Source of the DNA: Sphingomonas carotinifaciens
Lineage (GTDB): Bacteria; Pseudomonadota; Alphaproteobacteria; Sphingomonadales; Sphingomonadaceae
Direction: 5' to 3'
Assembly: GCF_009789535.1 (NCBI RefSeq)
Contig: NZ_WSUT01000005.1
Location: forward strand, 1,141,001 to 1,205,000
Length of the DNA stretch: 64,000 bases
The notes under the pieces were generated by a model. It did not search any database, was not told the DNA's origin, and saw only the letters and a list, made by a program, of their open reading frames with translations. Position numbers and translations under genes: made by a program. Positions 26,746-36,554 of the stretch are shown piece by piece (the stretch's first letter is position 1; each line of letters opens with the position of its first letter).

Positions 26746-26887
26746 CTGAGCCCTTCGACAAGCTCAGGATAAATTTCGGCGCGTGGTGCCGAAGTCGAAG
26801 GCCAAGCGCTAAGACTGTGCTTCGACTTCAGCTTAGCGCTGAAGTTTATCCTGAGCGGCTGGTTTGCCAGCCAGTCGAAGGGCTCAG
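26746..26887. repeat. Large inverted repeat of the CCTTCGAC-CTCAGGATAAA type
   Basis: CTGAGCCCTTCGAC (26746-26759) and CTCAGGATAAA are repeated in inverse order as TTTATCCTGAG and GTCGAAGGGCTCAG (ending 26887), enclosing further inverted blocks around GAAGTCGAAG/CTTCGACTTC. It is followed by CACGAACGG, the same end as family A and as the small repeat at 33083-33117. The sequence could form a long hairpin. It lies between the family A element and a truncated gene. Confidence 0.88.
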
Positions 26888-26928
26888 CACGAACGGAGCG
26901 GGGTGAATCGGATTTCACGCAGCTTGCT

Positions 26929-27084
26929 CTAGATCGGTCGGAAACCGCTCTGGCGCCCGTCGAACGGGACGGTGGCGACCGTGTAGGCCAGTCCTGCCTC
27001 TTCGGCCGCCCATCGCAGCCGAAGATCACGCACGAACCCGCGGGGCCCATTGGGAACCCAGTCCAAGGTCCAGATGGTCAGCAT
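26929..27084 (-). pseudogene. Truncated N-terminal fragment, probably glutathione S-transferase
   Basis: Only 51 residues are readable before a stop. They begin MLTIWTLDWVPNGPRGFVRD and continue as strand-helix-strand (LRLRWAAEEAGLAYTVATVPFD), the start of a thioredoxin fold as in glutathione S-transferases (normally 200-230 residues). The reading frame ends about 40 bp from the repeat block at 26746-26887 and nothing of the C-terminal domain follows. I infer a gene remnant cut by rearrangement at the repeats. A genuine small protein is less likely. Confidence 0.45.
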
Positions 27085-27301
27085 GTCGCGCAATCTGCCA
27101 TCCCCGTGATGGCCGCCGTGGCCCATCTTCTCCGGCAAAGATATCGCGCTGTCGGGGCGATCTGTCCACGGGATGGGCCGCCATTATCCAAACGGTTGCA
27201 CCTCCTGCCGCCAGCCAGCCTCTGTTCAGCCGCGCTATCGCTTTGATCGGCGGCGCGGTTGCCGCTAATGTGGCATATTCCTCCAAGGCTCAGGACCCTC
27301 G

Positions 27302-28635
<1,334 letters not shown>

Positions 28636-28636
<1 letters not shown>

Positions 28637-29130
28637 TGGCGCGGCGGGTGACGGCGGGCGAACGGCAGGCGAACCGGATCGCGTTCCTGCTGCCGGCGGC
28701 ACTGCTGGCGGGGGCATGGGCGTCGCAACTGATCGGCGGGCTGTACCCGTGCGAGATGTGCCACTGGCAACGCTGGCCGCATTATGCGGCACTGGTGCCG
28801 GCCTTTGCGGCGTTCTTCGTGCCCCAGCGCAGCATTCGCGGGTCGCTGATCATCCTGGCGGCGCTGCTGATCGCGGTGTCCGGTGCGATCGGGGTGGCGC
28901 ATGCCGGGGTGGAATATGGTTGGTGGCAGGGCTTCACCGCCTGCACCTCCACGGTGCAGATGGGGGGCATGAGCGCGGCCGAACGGCTGGATGCGATCAT
29001 GCGCGCGCCCGTCATCCGCTGCGACGTGGCGCAGTGGACGTTGGCCGGCATCTCGCTGGCCGGGTTCAACGCCCTCTTCTCGTTGGGGGGCGCGGCCACC
29101 ATCTTGGTGCTGATGAGGAAGGCACGATGA
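28636..29130 (+). CDS. Disulfide bond formation protein B family membrane protein
   Basis: The 164-residue inner-membrane protein should pass electrons from a DsbA-like thiol oxidase to quinone. It has four hydrophobic spans, CEMCHWQRWPH near residue 39 (the first redox pair) and the second cysteine pair in FTACTSTV and VIRCDVAQW. The length matches DsbB. The ATG overlaps the ctpA stop (a GTG three bases earlier is also possible) and its own stop overlaps coq7 (ATGA). Two DsbA-fold proteins at 41.7-43.1 kb are possible partners. Confidence 0.88.
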
Positions 29131-29669
29131 GCGCTTTGGGATGGATGCCGGGCGACCGGCGCGAAACGACGCGGGCGATGATCCGGGTCGATCAGGCCGG
29201 CGAATATGGCGCCACCCGCATCTATGCGGGGCAGCTGGCGGTGCTGGGCGACCGGCACCCCTCGTCGCGGGCGATCCACCATATGGCGGAGCAGGAGGAG
29301 CGGCACCGCGCCTTTTTCGACCGGATGATCGTCGAACGGCGGGTGCGGCCGACGATACTCCAGCCCTTTTGGGACGTGGCCGGCTTCGCGCTGGGCGCGG
29401 TGACCGCGGCGATCGGGCCGAATGCGGCGATGGCGTGTACCGCCGCGGTCGAGACCGAGATCGACAAGCATTACCAGGCGCAGCTCGACCAGCTGGCGGA
29501 CAGCGATCCGGAACTGTCCGAGGCGATCGCCGATTTCCAGGCCGAGGAGCTGGAACATCGCGACCATGCGCTGGCATCCGGCGCGGAGGAGACGTTCGGC
29601 TATCCGGTGTTGTATGGGTTCATCCGGCTGGGCTGCAAGGCGGCGATCGCCGCGGCGAAGCGGATCTGA
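29127..29669 (+). CDS. coq7: Demethoxyubiquinone hydroxylase
   Basis: Coq7 hydroxylates 3-demethoxyubiquinol at carbon 6 using a di-iron centre, a late step of ubiquinone synthesis. The 180-residue product has RVDQAGEYGATRIYAGQ with the first glutamate, the EQEERHRAFF motif with Glu and His ligands, ETEIDKHY and EELEHRDHA; these six carboxylate/histidine positions define the family. It is coupled to the DsbB-like gene (ATGA). It is close to a source of quinone-linked oxidation, which may be coincidental. Confidence 0.95.
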   Translation: MSALGWMPGDRRETTRAMIRVDQAGEYGATRIYAGQLAVLGDRHPSSRAIHHMAEQEERHRAFFDRMIVERRVRPTILQPFWDVAGFALGAVTAAIGPNAAMACTAAVETEIDKHYQAQLDQLADSDPELSEAIADFQAEELEHRDHALASGAEETFGYPVLYGFIRLGCKAAIAAAKRI

Positions 29670-29683
29670 GGGAGAGGGTGGTG

Positions 29684-30145
29684 ATGACCAAGGCATGGCT
29701 GATGGCGCTGGTGCTGGTCGCCGGACCCGCGGCGGCGACGCAGGCGGTGCAGGGCGTGGCGCTGCCCGGTGCGACCAAGCCGAAGCCGGTGACGGGGCCG
29801 GGCGAGGTGTCGCGCAACGCGCCGGTCAACGGCGTGCTGACGCTGTTCGGCAACGAGCGCTGCCCGACCGACAATAACGGCAACGAGATCGTGGTGTGCG
29901 TGCGGCGCAGTGCCGAGGAACAGTTCCGCGTGCCCAAGGAACTGCGCGAGCTGCAGATCACGCCCGAGAATGAAAGCTGGGCGGTGCGCGCCACCGGTAC
30001 GACGAACGAGGGCGTCGGCACGAACAGCATCGGCAGTTGCTCCACGATCGGGGCGGGCGGACAGACCGGCTGTTTCAACCAGCGCGTTCGCGAAAATCGT
30101 GCGGTGAACGCCGATCGGCGCCTGCAGGAGTCGCGTGTGCCCTGA
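29684..30145 (+). CDS. Secreted protein of unknown function
   Basis: The 153-residue product has a signal peptide (MTKAWLMALVLVAGPAAATQA) and a mature part with two cysteine pairs, in ERCPTDNNGNEIVVCVRR and SCSTIGAGGQTGC. I do not recognise a named domain, though the CP-x7-EIVVCVRR stretch is a motif I associate with uncharacterised sphingomonad proteins. The start follows GGGAGAGGG. It lies 14 bp after coq7, and its stop overlaps the next start, so it belongs to the ctpA-coq7 run. Confidence 0.75.
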   Translation: MTKAWLMALVLVAGPAAATQAVQGVALPGATKPKPVTGPGEVSRNAPVNGVLTLFGNERCPTDNNGNEIVVCVRRSAEEQFRVPKELRELQITPENESWAVRATGTTNEGVGTNSIGSCSTIGAGGQTGCFNQRVRENRAVNADRRLQESRVP

Positions 30146-31536
30146 TGCGGAGGGGAATGCGGGCGGCGCTGTTCCTGCTGGTCTGGTTTTCCTGCGCCTG
30201 GTTCGGATCATGGGAGTTCAACCCCAACAACGCGACGCGCCTGTTCGCCGCCGTGGCGATGGTGGAGGACGGCAGCGCGCGGATCGATGCCTTTGCACCG
30301 ATGACGATCGACAAGGCGGTGTTCGAGCGCCACGCCTATCTGGACAAGGCGCCGGGCATGACGCTGATGGCGCTGCCCGCGGTGTGGATCGCCGATCGGG
30401 TGACGGGCGAGCGGGCGGCGGATCATACGCTGGCGGTTTATGATCCGGGGTTCGAGCGGTACATGCGGTTGCGCACCCGGATCGCGGCGGCGACCGGGCC
30501 CGCGTTGCTGACGGCGATTGCCGCTGTCCTGTTGTTCGACATGGCGCTGATGGTGAGCGGATCGGCGGCGGCGGCGCTGTTCACCAGCCTGGGCTATGCG
30601 CTCGGCACGCCGGTCTGGGGCTGGTCCACGACGATCTTCGGCCATGCGGTGGTGGCGGCGCTGTTCGTGATCGCCGCTTGGAGCGGGATGCGTGGCGGTG
30701 CGCGCGGGCTGGCGGTCACGGGACTGGCGCTCGGCTGGGCGGTGGTGGTCGAATATCAGGCGGTGCTGGCCGGCAGCGTGATCGCGCTGTGGGCGATCTG
30801 GCGGGCACGGGGCGAGCCCCGGGCCGGGCGCAACGTCGGCGTGCTGATCGGGGCGGGGATGATCGGGCTGCTGCCGCTGCTGGCCTATAACCTGTTCGCG
30901 TTCGGCACCGTGTTCCGGGTCGGATATTCGGGCGTGGTCGGGTTCGAGGGGATGCAGCAGGGGCTGTTCGGGCTGACCATGCCGCGGATGGACGTGCTGA
31001 AGGCGATCCTGTTCAGCGTGCGGCGGGGGCTGATCTGGGTGGCGCCGATTCTGGCGCTGGCGGTGCCGGGATTGTGCCTGCTGGTGGAGGGGCGCCGGAC
31101 GCGCGACATCGGCATCATGGCGGCGGGTGTGGTGGTGATCGCGCTGCTGGTGAATGCCGCCTATGTCTATTGGGATGGCGGCAATTCGACCGGGCCGCGC
31201 CATGCCATGCCGCTGGCGGGGCTTGCCGCGCTGGGGCTGGCCCAATTCTGGGCAGCGTTGCGATCGACCTGGGCGCGGATGATGGCCTGTGCGGTGCTGG
31301 CGCTGTCGATCGCGATCAACCTGGTGATCGCGTCGGCCGAGATCATGGCCTATGCCGCGGTGCCCAATGCGCTGCGGGACGCGGTGTGGCGGGAACGGTT
31401 CGTGACGGGGCAGTTGCGCACCATCCCCAATGAATGGTGGGGATGGTCGCCCTGGGAAGGGCTGGCGCTATGGGCCGTGGTGGCGGTGCCGCTGGTCGCG
31501 GCACTGGGCTGGAGCGTCAGGCGCGGGCGCGCTTGA
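30145..31536 (+). CDS. Multi-pass membrane protein, possibly glycosyltransferase-C-like
   Basis: The 463-residue protein has roughly ten hydrophobic spans. The first loop holds NPNNATRLFAAVAMVEDGSARID and HAYLDKAPGMTLMALPA, which resemble the first periplasmic loop of some GT-C glycosyltransferase-like proteins. YWDGGNSTGPRHAMPL lies in a late loop. No catalytic motif is certain, so the enzymatic role is a guess. The ATG overlaps the previous stop, and the gene converges with dedA, overlapping it by 20 bp. Confidence 0.7.
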   Translation: MRRGMRAALFLLVWFSCAWFGSWEFNPNNATRLFAAVAMVEDGSARIDAFAPMTIDKAVFERHAYLDKAPGMTLMALPAVWIADRVTGERAADHTLAVYDPGFERYMRLRTRIAAATGPALLTAIAAVLLFDMALMVSGSAAAALFTSLGYALGTPVWGWSTTIFGHAVVAALFVIAAWSGMRGGARGLAVTGLALGWAVVVEYQAVLAGSVIALWAIWRARGEPRAGRNVGVLIGAGMIGLLPLLAYNLFAFGTVFRVGYSGVVGFEGMQQGLFGLTMPRMDVLKAILFSVRRGLIWVAPILALAVPGLCLLVEGRRTRDIGIMAAGVVVIALLVNAAYVYWDGGNSTGPRHAMPLAGLAALGLAQFWAALRSTWARMMACAVLALSIAINLVIASAEIMAYAAVPNALRDAVWRERFVTGQLRTIPNEWWGWSPWEGLALWAVVAVPLVAALGWSVRRGRA

Positions 31537-32152
31537 GGCCGCGGATGCGGTGCCAGACGTAGAAGGCGACAGCCGCGACGAGCACGACGCCGATGAGCAG
31601 ATCGGCCTGGTGGAAGAAGGCCTTGACCCGCGGATCGCTGTTCCACTTCTCGCCCAGCTCGCGCCCGACATAGGCAAGCGCGAGGCAGAAGGGCCAGGAG
31701 CCGATAAAGGTGTAGAGGTGGAAGGGCACCAGCTTCATGCGCGCGACGCCGGCGGGAAAGGCGATAAAGGTACGGATGACGGGCAGCAGGCGGCCGATCA
31801 GCACCGCCGCCGAGCCCCAGCGCGCGAAGAAACGGTCGGCCGCGTCGAGTTCGCCGGGGCCGATCAGAAGATAGCGACCCCAGCGCTCCGCCAGGGGGCG
31901 GCCGCCCCGCTTGCCGATCTCATAGGCGACGATCGAGCCGAGATTGCAGCCGAGCGCGCCGGCGGTCGCCGCCAGATAGAGGTCGAACCGGCCGGTGGAG
32001 ACGAGATAGCCGGCAAAGGGCATGATGATCTCGGACGGCAGCGGAATGCATGCGCTTTCGATCGCCATGAGCAGCATGATGCCCAGATAGCCACCCGACG
32101 AAATGACCCAGATCGCAAAGGATGCGAGGGCGCCCAAAATCTGCTCGACCAT
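31517..32152 (-). CDS. DedA family membrane protein
   Basis: DedA proteins are inner-membrane transporters; members recycle undecaprenyl phosphate or phospholipid across the membrane. The 211-residue product has ESACIPLPSEIIMPFAGYLV near residue 32, GSIVAYEIGKRGGRPLAERWGRYL in the middle and the signature FFARWGSAAVLIGRLLPVIRTFIAFPAG, with the essential arginines. The C-terminus is basic. It converges with the preceding membrane protein and is divergent from the aldo/keto reductase with 89 bp between starts. Confidence 0.93.
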   Translation of the reverse strand: MVEQILGALASFAIWVISSGGYLGIMLLMAIESACIPLPSEIIMPFAGYLVSTGRFDLYLAATAGALGCNLGSIVAYEIGKRGGRPLAERWGRYLLIGPGELDAADRFFARWGSAAVLIGRLLPVIRTFIAFPAGVARMKLVPFHLYTFIGSWPFCLALAYVGRELGEKWNSDPRVKAFFHQADLLIGVVLVAAVAFYVWHRIRGLKRARA

Positions 32153-32241
32153 GGGGTGCGGACTTGCGCGATCGCGATGCGGGCGTCAATCGCCCGCGTG
32201 GCCGGCGGAACCCGATCGGGGGGCGGGCGGTTGGCCCGGGC

Positions 32242-33039
32242 ATGACCGATCTGACGCTGAACGACGGCCGCACCATGCCGCAACTGGGCATGGGCACCTT
32301 CAAGATTCCCGATGCCCATGTCGCCGCCATCGTGCGGCGCGGGCTGGATATCGGATACCGACTGGTCGACACCGCCGCGATCTACAACAACGAGCGCGGG
32401 GTGGGCGACGGTTACAAGGGCGCCGATGCGTTCCTGACCACCAAGCTGTGGAACGACCGGCACCGCGATGCCGAGGCGGCGCTGGACGAGAGCCTGGCGC
32501 TCCTGGGTGTCGAGGCGGTCGACCTCTACCTGATCCACTGGCCGGTGCCCGCGGCGGGCGATCATGTCGAGGCGTGGAAGTCCGTGGTGGCTCTGCGCGA
32601 GGCGGGCAAGGCGAAGTCGATCGGCGTGTCCAACTTCCTGCCCGAGCATCTGGATGCGATCATCGATGCGACGGGCGTCGCGCCGGCGGTCAACCAGATC
32701 GAGCTGCACCCGAATTTCCAGCAGCGGGCTTTGCGCGACTATCATGCCGACAAGGGTATCGTGACGCAGAGCTGGAGCCCGCTGGGGCAGGGTGGCCCGT
32801 TGCTCAAGGATCCGGTGATCGCCGGGATCGCGGAGAAGCACGGGCGGTCGGCGGCACAGGTGGTGATCGCCTGGCATTTGGCGCACGGTCTGTCGGTGAT
32901 CCCCAAGGCGGCGGATGCGGAGCATCTGAGCGACAATTTCGCGAGCAGCGACCTGACGCTGGATACCGAGGATATGGCCGCGATCGACGGGCTGGACCGG
33001 GAGGATGGGCGGATCGGGCCGGATCCCGCGACGTTCTGA
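32242..33039 (+). CDS. Aldo/keto reductase
   Basis: A 265-residue NADPH-dependent reductase with the (beta/alpha)8 fold, of the 2,5-diketo-gluconate reductase group. The catalytic tetrad is visible: Asp in GYRLVDTAAIY, Tyr in the same motif (IYNNERG), Lys in LTTKLWN and His in YLIHWPVP. IGVSNFLPEHL, NQIELHPNFQQ and the C-terminal nucleotide motif VIPKAADAEHL are family blocks. Start at 32242 (MTDLTLNDGRTMPQLGMGT). The natural substrate is unknown. Confidence 0.93.
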   Translation: MTDLTLNDGRTMPQLGMGTFKIPDAHVAAIVRRGLDIGYRLVDTAAIYNNERGVGDGYKGADAFLTTKLWNDRHRDAEAALDESLALLGVEAVDLYLIHWPVPAAGDHVEAWKSVVALREAGKAKSIGVSNFLPEHLDAIIDATGVAPAVNQIELHPNFQQRALRDYHADKGIVTQSWSPLGQGGPLLKDPVIAGIAEKHGRSAAQVVIAWHLAHGLSVIPKAADAEHLSDNFASSDLTLDTEDMAAIDGLDREDGRIGPDPATF

Positions 33040-33082
33040 GGGCTGTCTGCGACAAGGGAGCATTTCCAGACCGCTCGGTTCC

Positions 33083-33117
33083 TGCTGAGCGAGGCTGTGC
33101 TTCGACTTCGCTCAGCA
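33083..33117. repeat. Short perfect inverted repeat ending CACGAACGG
   Basis: TGCTGAGCGA (33083-33092) and TCGCTCAGCA (33108-33117) form a 10-bp stem around GGCTGTGCTTCGACT. It is followed by CGAACGG, the same end as in the repeats at 26502-26887. It lies 44 bp after the aldo/keto reductase and could serve as its terminator, although no T-run follows. Confidence 0.7.
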
Positions 33118-33198
33118 CGAACGGATGGTGGGGAGAAAACGCGGTCGTGGTGATGGAGTGACACGCGGCATTTTAGAGTGAAAAATTCGATCGCCTTC

Positions 33199-33287
33199 GG
33201 TCACTCTCACCCTTCCTCGGCTGCGCCGCTCCCTCCAGCAGCGGGAGAGGGAAAAAACGCCGAAAGCGGCGAAGGGTGAGGGCGACC
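33199..33287. repeat. Multi-hairpin intergenic repeat, family B (copy at 33.2 kb)
   Basis: A 17-bp outer stem (GGTCACTCTCACCCTTC with GAAGGGTGAGGGCGACC, two G-T pairs) encloses small hairpins, including CGCCGAAAGCGGCG. It shares the CTCACCCTTC and CGGCTGCGCCG blocks with the copies at 41.6 and 51.7 kb. It lies between the ends of the convergent aldo/keto reductase and UdgX genes. Confidence 0.8.
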
Positions 33288-33307
33288 ACCTACGATCAAA
33301 TTCGACC

Positions 33308-34699
33308 CTAGCCCGTCAGTGCGGCATGCGCTTGTTTCAGGTCCTCCACGAAGCGGGCATATTCCGCTTCTGCCGCGGCCGGGTCGGGAAGGCGTAGCAG
33401 GTAGCTGGGGTGGACGGTGATGAACGCCGTGCCGCCGTCCGCCAGCGTCTGGGCGCGGCCGCGTTCGCGGCTGATCGTCATCGTGCGGCCGAATAGCGAA
33501 CGTGCGGCGGTGGCACCGAGCGCCACGGTAACCTTGGGCTGAATCAGCATCTGTTCCTGTTCGATCCACCAGCGGCATGCGTCGATCTCGCCGGTGTTCG
33601 GCTTGGCATGGATGCGGCGCTTGCCGCGGGGTTCGAACTTGAAGTGCTTGACCGCATTGGTGACATAGGCGCGGGTGCGGTCGACACCGGCCTGCGCCAG
33701 CGCGCGGTCGAACAATTGGCCGGCCGGGCCGACAAAGGGGCGGCCGGCCAGATCCTCCTGGTCGCCAGGCTGTTCGCCGACGAACATCAGCGGCGCATCG
33801 ACCGGCCCCTCGCCAAAAACCGTCTGCGTCGCCGGCTTGTAGAGCGGGCAGCGGGTGCAGCCGGCGGCTTCCTCGCGCAGCGCCTCCCACGCCATCTGGC
33901 TGTTGCCGCCCACCTCCTGCCGTGCGGTGTCGATCATGCGCGCCTCCCGTGCCTGTGCGCCGGCGATCAGTTGCGGGACCAGCGCGGTTTCCGGCATGTT
34001 CTTCCAGTATTTGCGCGGCATCTCCTTCAACATCGCGCCGACCTTCATGCGGGCGGGATTGAAGATGCTGGCATAATAGGTCTTCCACACCTCCTCGGTC
34101 GGGTCGCCATCGGGGGCGTCGGCCTTGCTGGCGGCGGGGCCCTCGCTGAGCGTTTCGCCGTCCCAGTGCAGCGACACCTCCGGCGTCAGGATCGACCAGC
34201 GCATCGAGGCGAAGCGATTGACGAAAAAGGCGGCGTTGGCGCGGACGATATGATGGTCGGGTTCGAACCAGGCGACGAAGCGCGGCGTGCCGTCCTCGTC
34301 CACCTCGCGGAAGCGGACGAATGCGCGCATCTTGTGAATGTCGCGTCGAACGTCCTTGGCGAGCGATTCCAGTCGGCGGACCAGCGGATCGGCCTGATCC
34401 TCCAGCAATTTGGGCTGGGTACGCAGCCGGGTCAGCGCGGTGTAGAGCAGCGCCCAGCGCTCGGGATCGGAGGCCAGCGCGGCGCGGCGGGCAAGGTCCA
34501 TGAACGGGCGGGGCACCGAGAAGCCGGCGTTTGGTGAGGGCGCGGCGTGCGCCACGGCCTCACCCGCGAACAGGTCGGTGGGGGTGGTGCCGACCTGCCA
34601 GACGATGTCGTCGGGCGGTACGCCGTCTGCGGCGAGGCCGCGCGCGGCGTCACGCCAACCGTCGAAATCATCGGGCTGGGGGAGGGTGACGACGCGCAT
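33308..34699 (-). CDS. udgX: UdgX-family uracil-DNA binding protein fused to DUF4130
   Basis: The 463-residue protein has two domains. Residues 1-235 match DUF4130 (TIGR03915-type), of unknown role. Residues 270-463 are a UdgX uracil-DNA glycosylase-fold domain with GEQPGDQED (308-316), the UdgX hallmark KRRIH (360-364) and HPSYLLR (430-436). In mycobacterial UdgX the histidine of KRRIH forms a covalent bond with the abasic site. Only three cysteines (281, 284, 375) are seen, one fewer than usual for the expected 4Fe-4S cluster. It is 35 bp downstream of the hemerythrin gene and in one direction with the radical-SAM partner. Confidence 0.92.
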   Translation of the reverse strand: MRVVTLPQPDDFDGWRDAARGLAADGVPPDDIVWQVGTTPTDLFAGEAVAHAAPSPNAGFSVPRPFMDLARRAALASDPERWALLYTALTRLRTQPKLLEDQADPLVRRLESLAKDVRRDIHKMRAFVRFREVDEDGTPRFVAWFEPDHHIVRANAAFFVNRFASMRWSILTPEVSLHWDGETLSEGPAASKADAPDGDPTEEVWKTYYASIFNPARMKVGAMLKEMPRKYWKNMPETALVPQLIAGAQAREARMIDTARQEVGGNSQMAWEALREEAAGCTRCPLYKPATQTVFGEGPVDAPLMFVGEQPGDQEDLAGRPFVGPAGQLFDRALAQAGVDRTRAYVTNAVKHFKFEPRGKRRIHAKPNTGEIDACRWWIEQEQMLIQPKVTVALGATAARSLFGRTMTISRERGRAQTLADGGTAFITVHPSYLLRLPDPAAAEAEYARFVEDLKQAHAALTG

Positions 34700-34734
34700 C
34701 GTTCAGCCGGCCGCCCCGACGGTCATCCGGTCGA

Positions 34735-35220
34735 TCATTCGCGCTCGTCGCCGCCCGGCGGGTTCGCCTTGGCTTCTTCCAGTTCCTTGGGCTTGCGGTC
34801 CTCATAGATCTGGCCAAGCTTCTGCTCGGTCGCGTCGTCGAGTTCCTTCTCCGCGGCGGGGAACATCTCTTCCTCCTCCTCATCGATATGATGCTCGTAG
34901 CGGTGACGCATGTGGTAGAATTTCGACTCCCATTCGTCGGAGGCGAAATCGAGGTCCATCAACTCGCCGAGCAGGTCGTCTACCTCCTTGTGCTCGCTGA
35001 CTGAATGGCGGGCATCGTCGCGCAGTTCGGGGTCGCCGAGCATGGTGGCGTAGAGCGACTCCTCCTCGGCGGCGGCGTGGCTTTGCACCTCCAGCCGGAA
35101 AGCCTCGAACAGCTTCTGGCGCTCGGACGAATCGCCCTTCAGCTCGGCCAGTTGCTTGAGCATGTCGCGCTGCTTGTCATGGTCGCGCTTCAGGTCGGCG
35201 TAGATTTGAGCGGTGGCCAT
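34735..35220 (-). CDS. Hemerythrin domain-containing protein
   Basis: The 161-residue cytosolic protein has the hemerythrin HHE pattern: LKRDHDKQRDM near residue 10, QSHAAAEEESLYATM, SVSEHKEVDDLL and HRYEHHIDEEEEEMFP, giving the His and Glu ligands of a di-iron centre. Such proteins bind oxygen, NO or store iron. The acidic, Pro/Gly tail is unstructured. It lies between the radical-SAM gene (80 bp upstream) and UdgX (35 bp downstream) on the same strand. The AAGGAG site decides the start at 35220. A role with the repair genes is inferred from position. Confidence 0.88.
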   Translation of the reverse strand: MATAQIYADLKRDHDKQRDMLKQLAELKGDSSERQKLFEAFRLEVQSHAAAEEESLYATMLGDPELRDDARHSVSEHKEVDDLLGELMDLDFASDEWESKFYHMRHRYEHHIDEEEEEMFPAAEKELDDATEQKLGQIYEDRKPKELEEAKANPPGGDERE

Positions 35221-35300
35221 CGGTGCTGTCTCCTTTGGCCGGTTCAACCGGCGAAAGGCTTGCTCGTTTCATCCGCGATTCATTCTCACACCAGAGCGTG

Positions 35301-36554
35301 TCAGGCGGCGAACAGTTCGAGTTGCTCCTTCTTCTTCTTGGGGACGACCAGCGTCTTCAGGTCGGCGCGATCGGACAGGATGACTGGGCGCCAATCCTCA
35401 GTGACGATGAACGGGCGCAGCTTGGCGACCGAGACGGTGAGGCGGGCGACATCGTCGAGGCGCAGGCGGCGCCAGCGGCGGCTGGCGAGGATGCCGTTCA
35501 CCGCCTTCACCCCCAGGCCGGGCACGCGGAGCAGGAGTTCGCGCGGCGCGCGGTTGACGTCGACGGGAAAATGCTGCCGGAACTTCAGCGCCCAGGCCAG
35601 TTTCGGATCGATATCGAGCGGTAGCATGCCGGTGGCATCGTCGGCGGCGGCGACGACCTCGTGCGGCTGATATTCGTAGAAGCGCATCAGCCAGTCCGAC
35701 TGGTAGAGGCGATGTTCGCGCATCAGCGGCGGGCGCTGGAGCGGGAGCACGGCGGACGCGTCGGGGATCGGGCTGAACGCGGAATAATAGACGCGGCGAA
35801 GCTGGAAACGGTCGTAGAGGGTCGAGGCGCGCGAGACGATGTCGCGGTCGGTGGCCGCATCGGCGCCGACGATCATCTGCGTCGACTGGCCGGCGGGCGC
35901 GAAGCGGGGGGCGGACTTGTAGCGCTTGGCCGCATCGCGCGTGTCGATGATCGAGGACTTCACATCGGCCATCGCACCCTCGATCCGGGCGCCGTCCTTC
36001 TCCGGGGCGAGACGCTTCAGTCCGCCGGCGGTGGGAAGCTCGACGTTGATCGAGACGCGGTCGGCATACAGGCCGGCGAGGCGGACGAGCTCCGGATCGG
36101 CGTCGGGGATCGTCTTGAGATGGATATAGCCGCGGAAATGATGGTCCTCCCGCAAGGCGCGGGCGACCTCCACCATCTGCTCCATGGTATAGTTGGACGA
36201 GCGGATGATGCCCGAGGAGAGAAACAGACCCTCAATATAATTGCGCTTGTAGAAGGCGATGGTCAGCTTCACGACCTCATCCGCGGTGAAGCGGGCGCGG
36301 CGGACGTTCGAGGATTTGCGGTTGATGCAATAATGGCAGTCGAAGATGCAGCTGTTGGTCAGCAGGATCTTGAGCAAGCTGATACAGCGACCGTCGGGCG
36401 CATAGGCGTGGCAGATACCCATGCCCTCGGTCGAGCCCAGCCCCTTGCCATCGCGGCTGTTCCGCTTGGCGGTGCCGGAGGACGCACAGGATGCGTCATA
36501 TTTCGCAGCGTCGGCAAGGATTTCGAGCTTCTGCCGGGTGTCGAGCTGCGCCAT
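35301..36554 (-). CDS. Putative DNA modification/repair radical SAM protein (TIGR03916 type)
   Basis: The 417-residue protein has the radical-SAM cluster motif CIFDCHYC (Cys69, 73, 76) after an N-terminal part with three more cysteines (23, 48, 57), SAM-binding FLSSGIIRS, and a helix-hairpin-helix near residue 340 (LLRVPGLGVKAVNGILASRRW), which implies nucleic-acid binding. The C-terminus is basic and ends LELFAA. The family is found next to DUF4130/UdgX genes and is presumed to act in DNA repair; no reaction is known. It begins a three-gene unit with the hemerythrin and UdgX genes. Confidence 0.9.
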   Translation of the reverse strand: MAQLDTRQKLEILADAAKYDASCASSGTAKRNSRDGKGLGSTEGMGICHAYAPDGRCISLLKILLTNSCIFDCHYCINRKSSNVRRARFTADEVVKLTIAFYKRNYIEGLFLSSGIIRSSNYTMEQMVEVARALREDHHFRGYIHLKTIPDADPELVRLAGLYADRVSINVELPTAGGLKRLAPEKDGARIEGAMADVKSSIIDTRDAAKRYKSAPRFAPAGQSTQMIVGADAATDRDIVSRASTLYDRFQLRRVYYSAFSPIPDASAVLPLQRPPLMREHRLYQSDWLMRFYEYQPHEVVAAADDATGMLPLDIDPKLAWALKFRQHFPVDVNRAPRELLLRVPGLGVKAVNGILASRRWRRLRLDDVARLTVSVAKLRPFIVTEDWRPVILSDRADLKTLVVPKKKKEQLELFAA

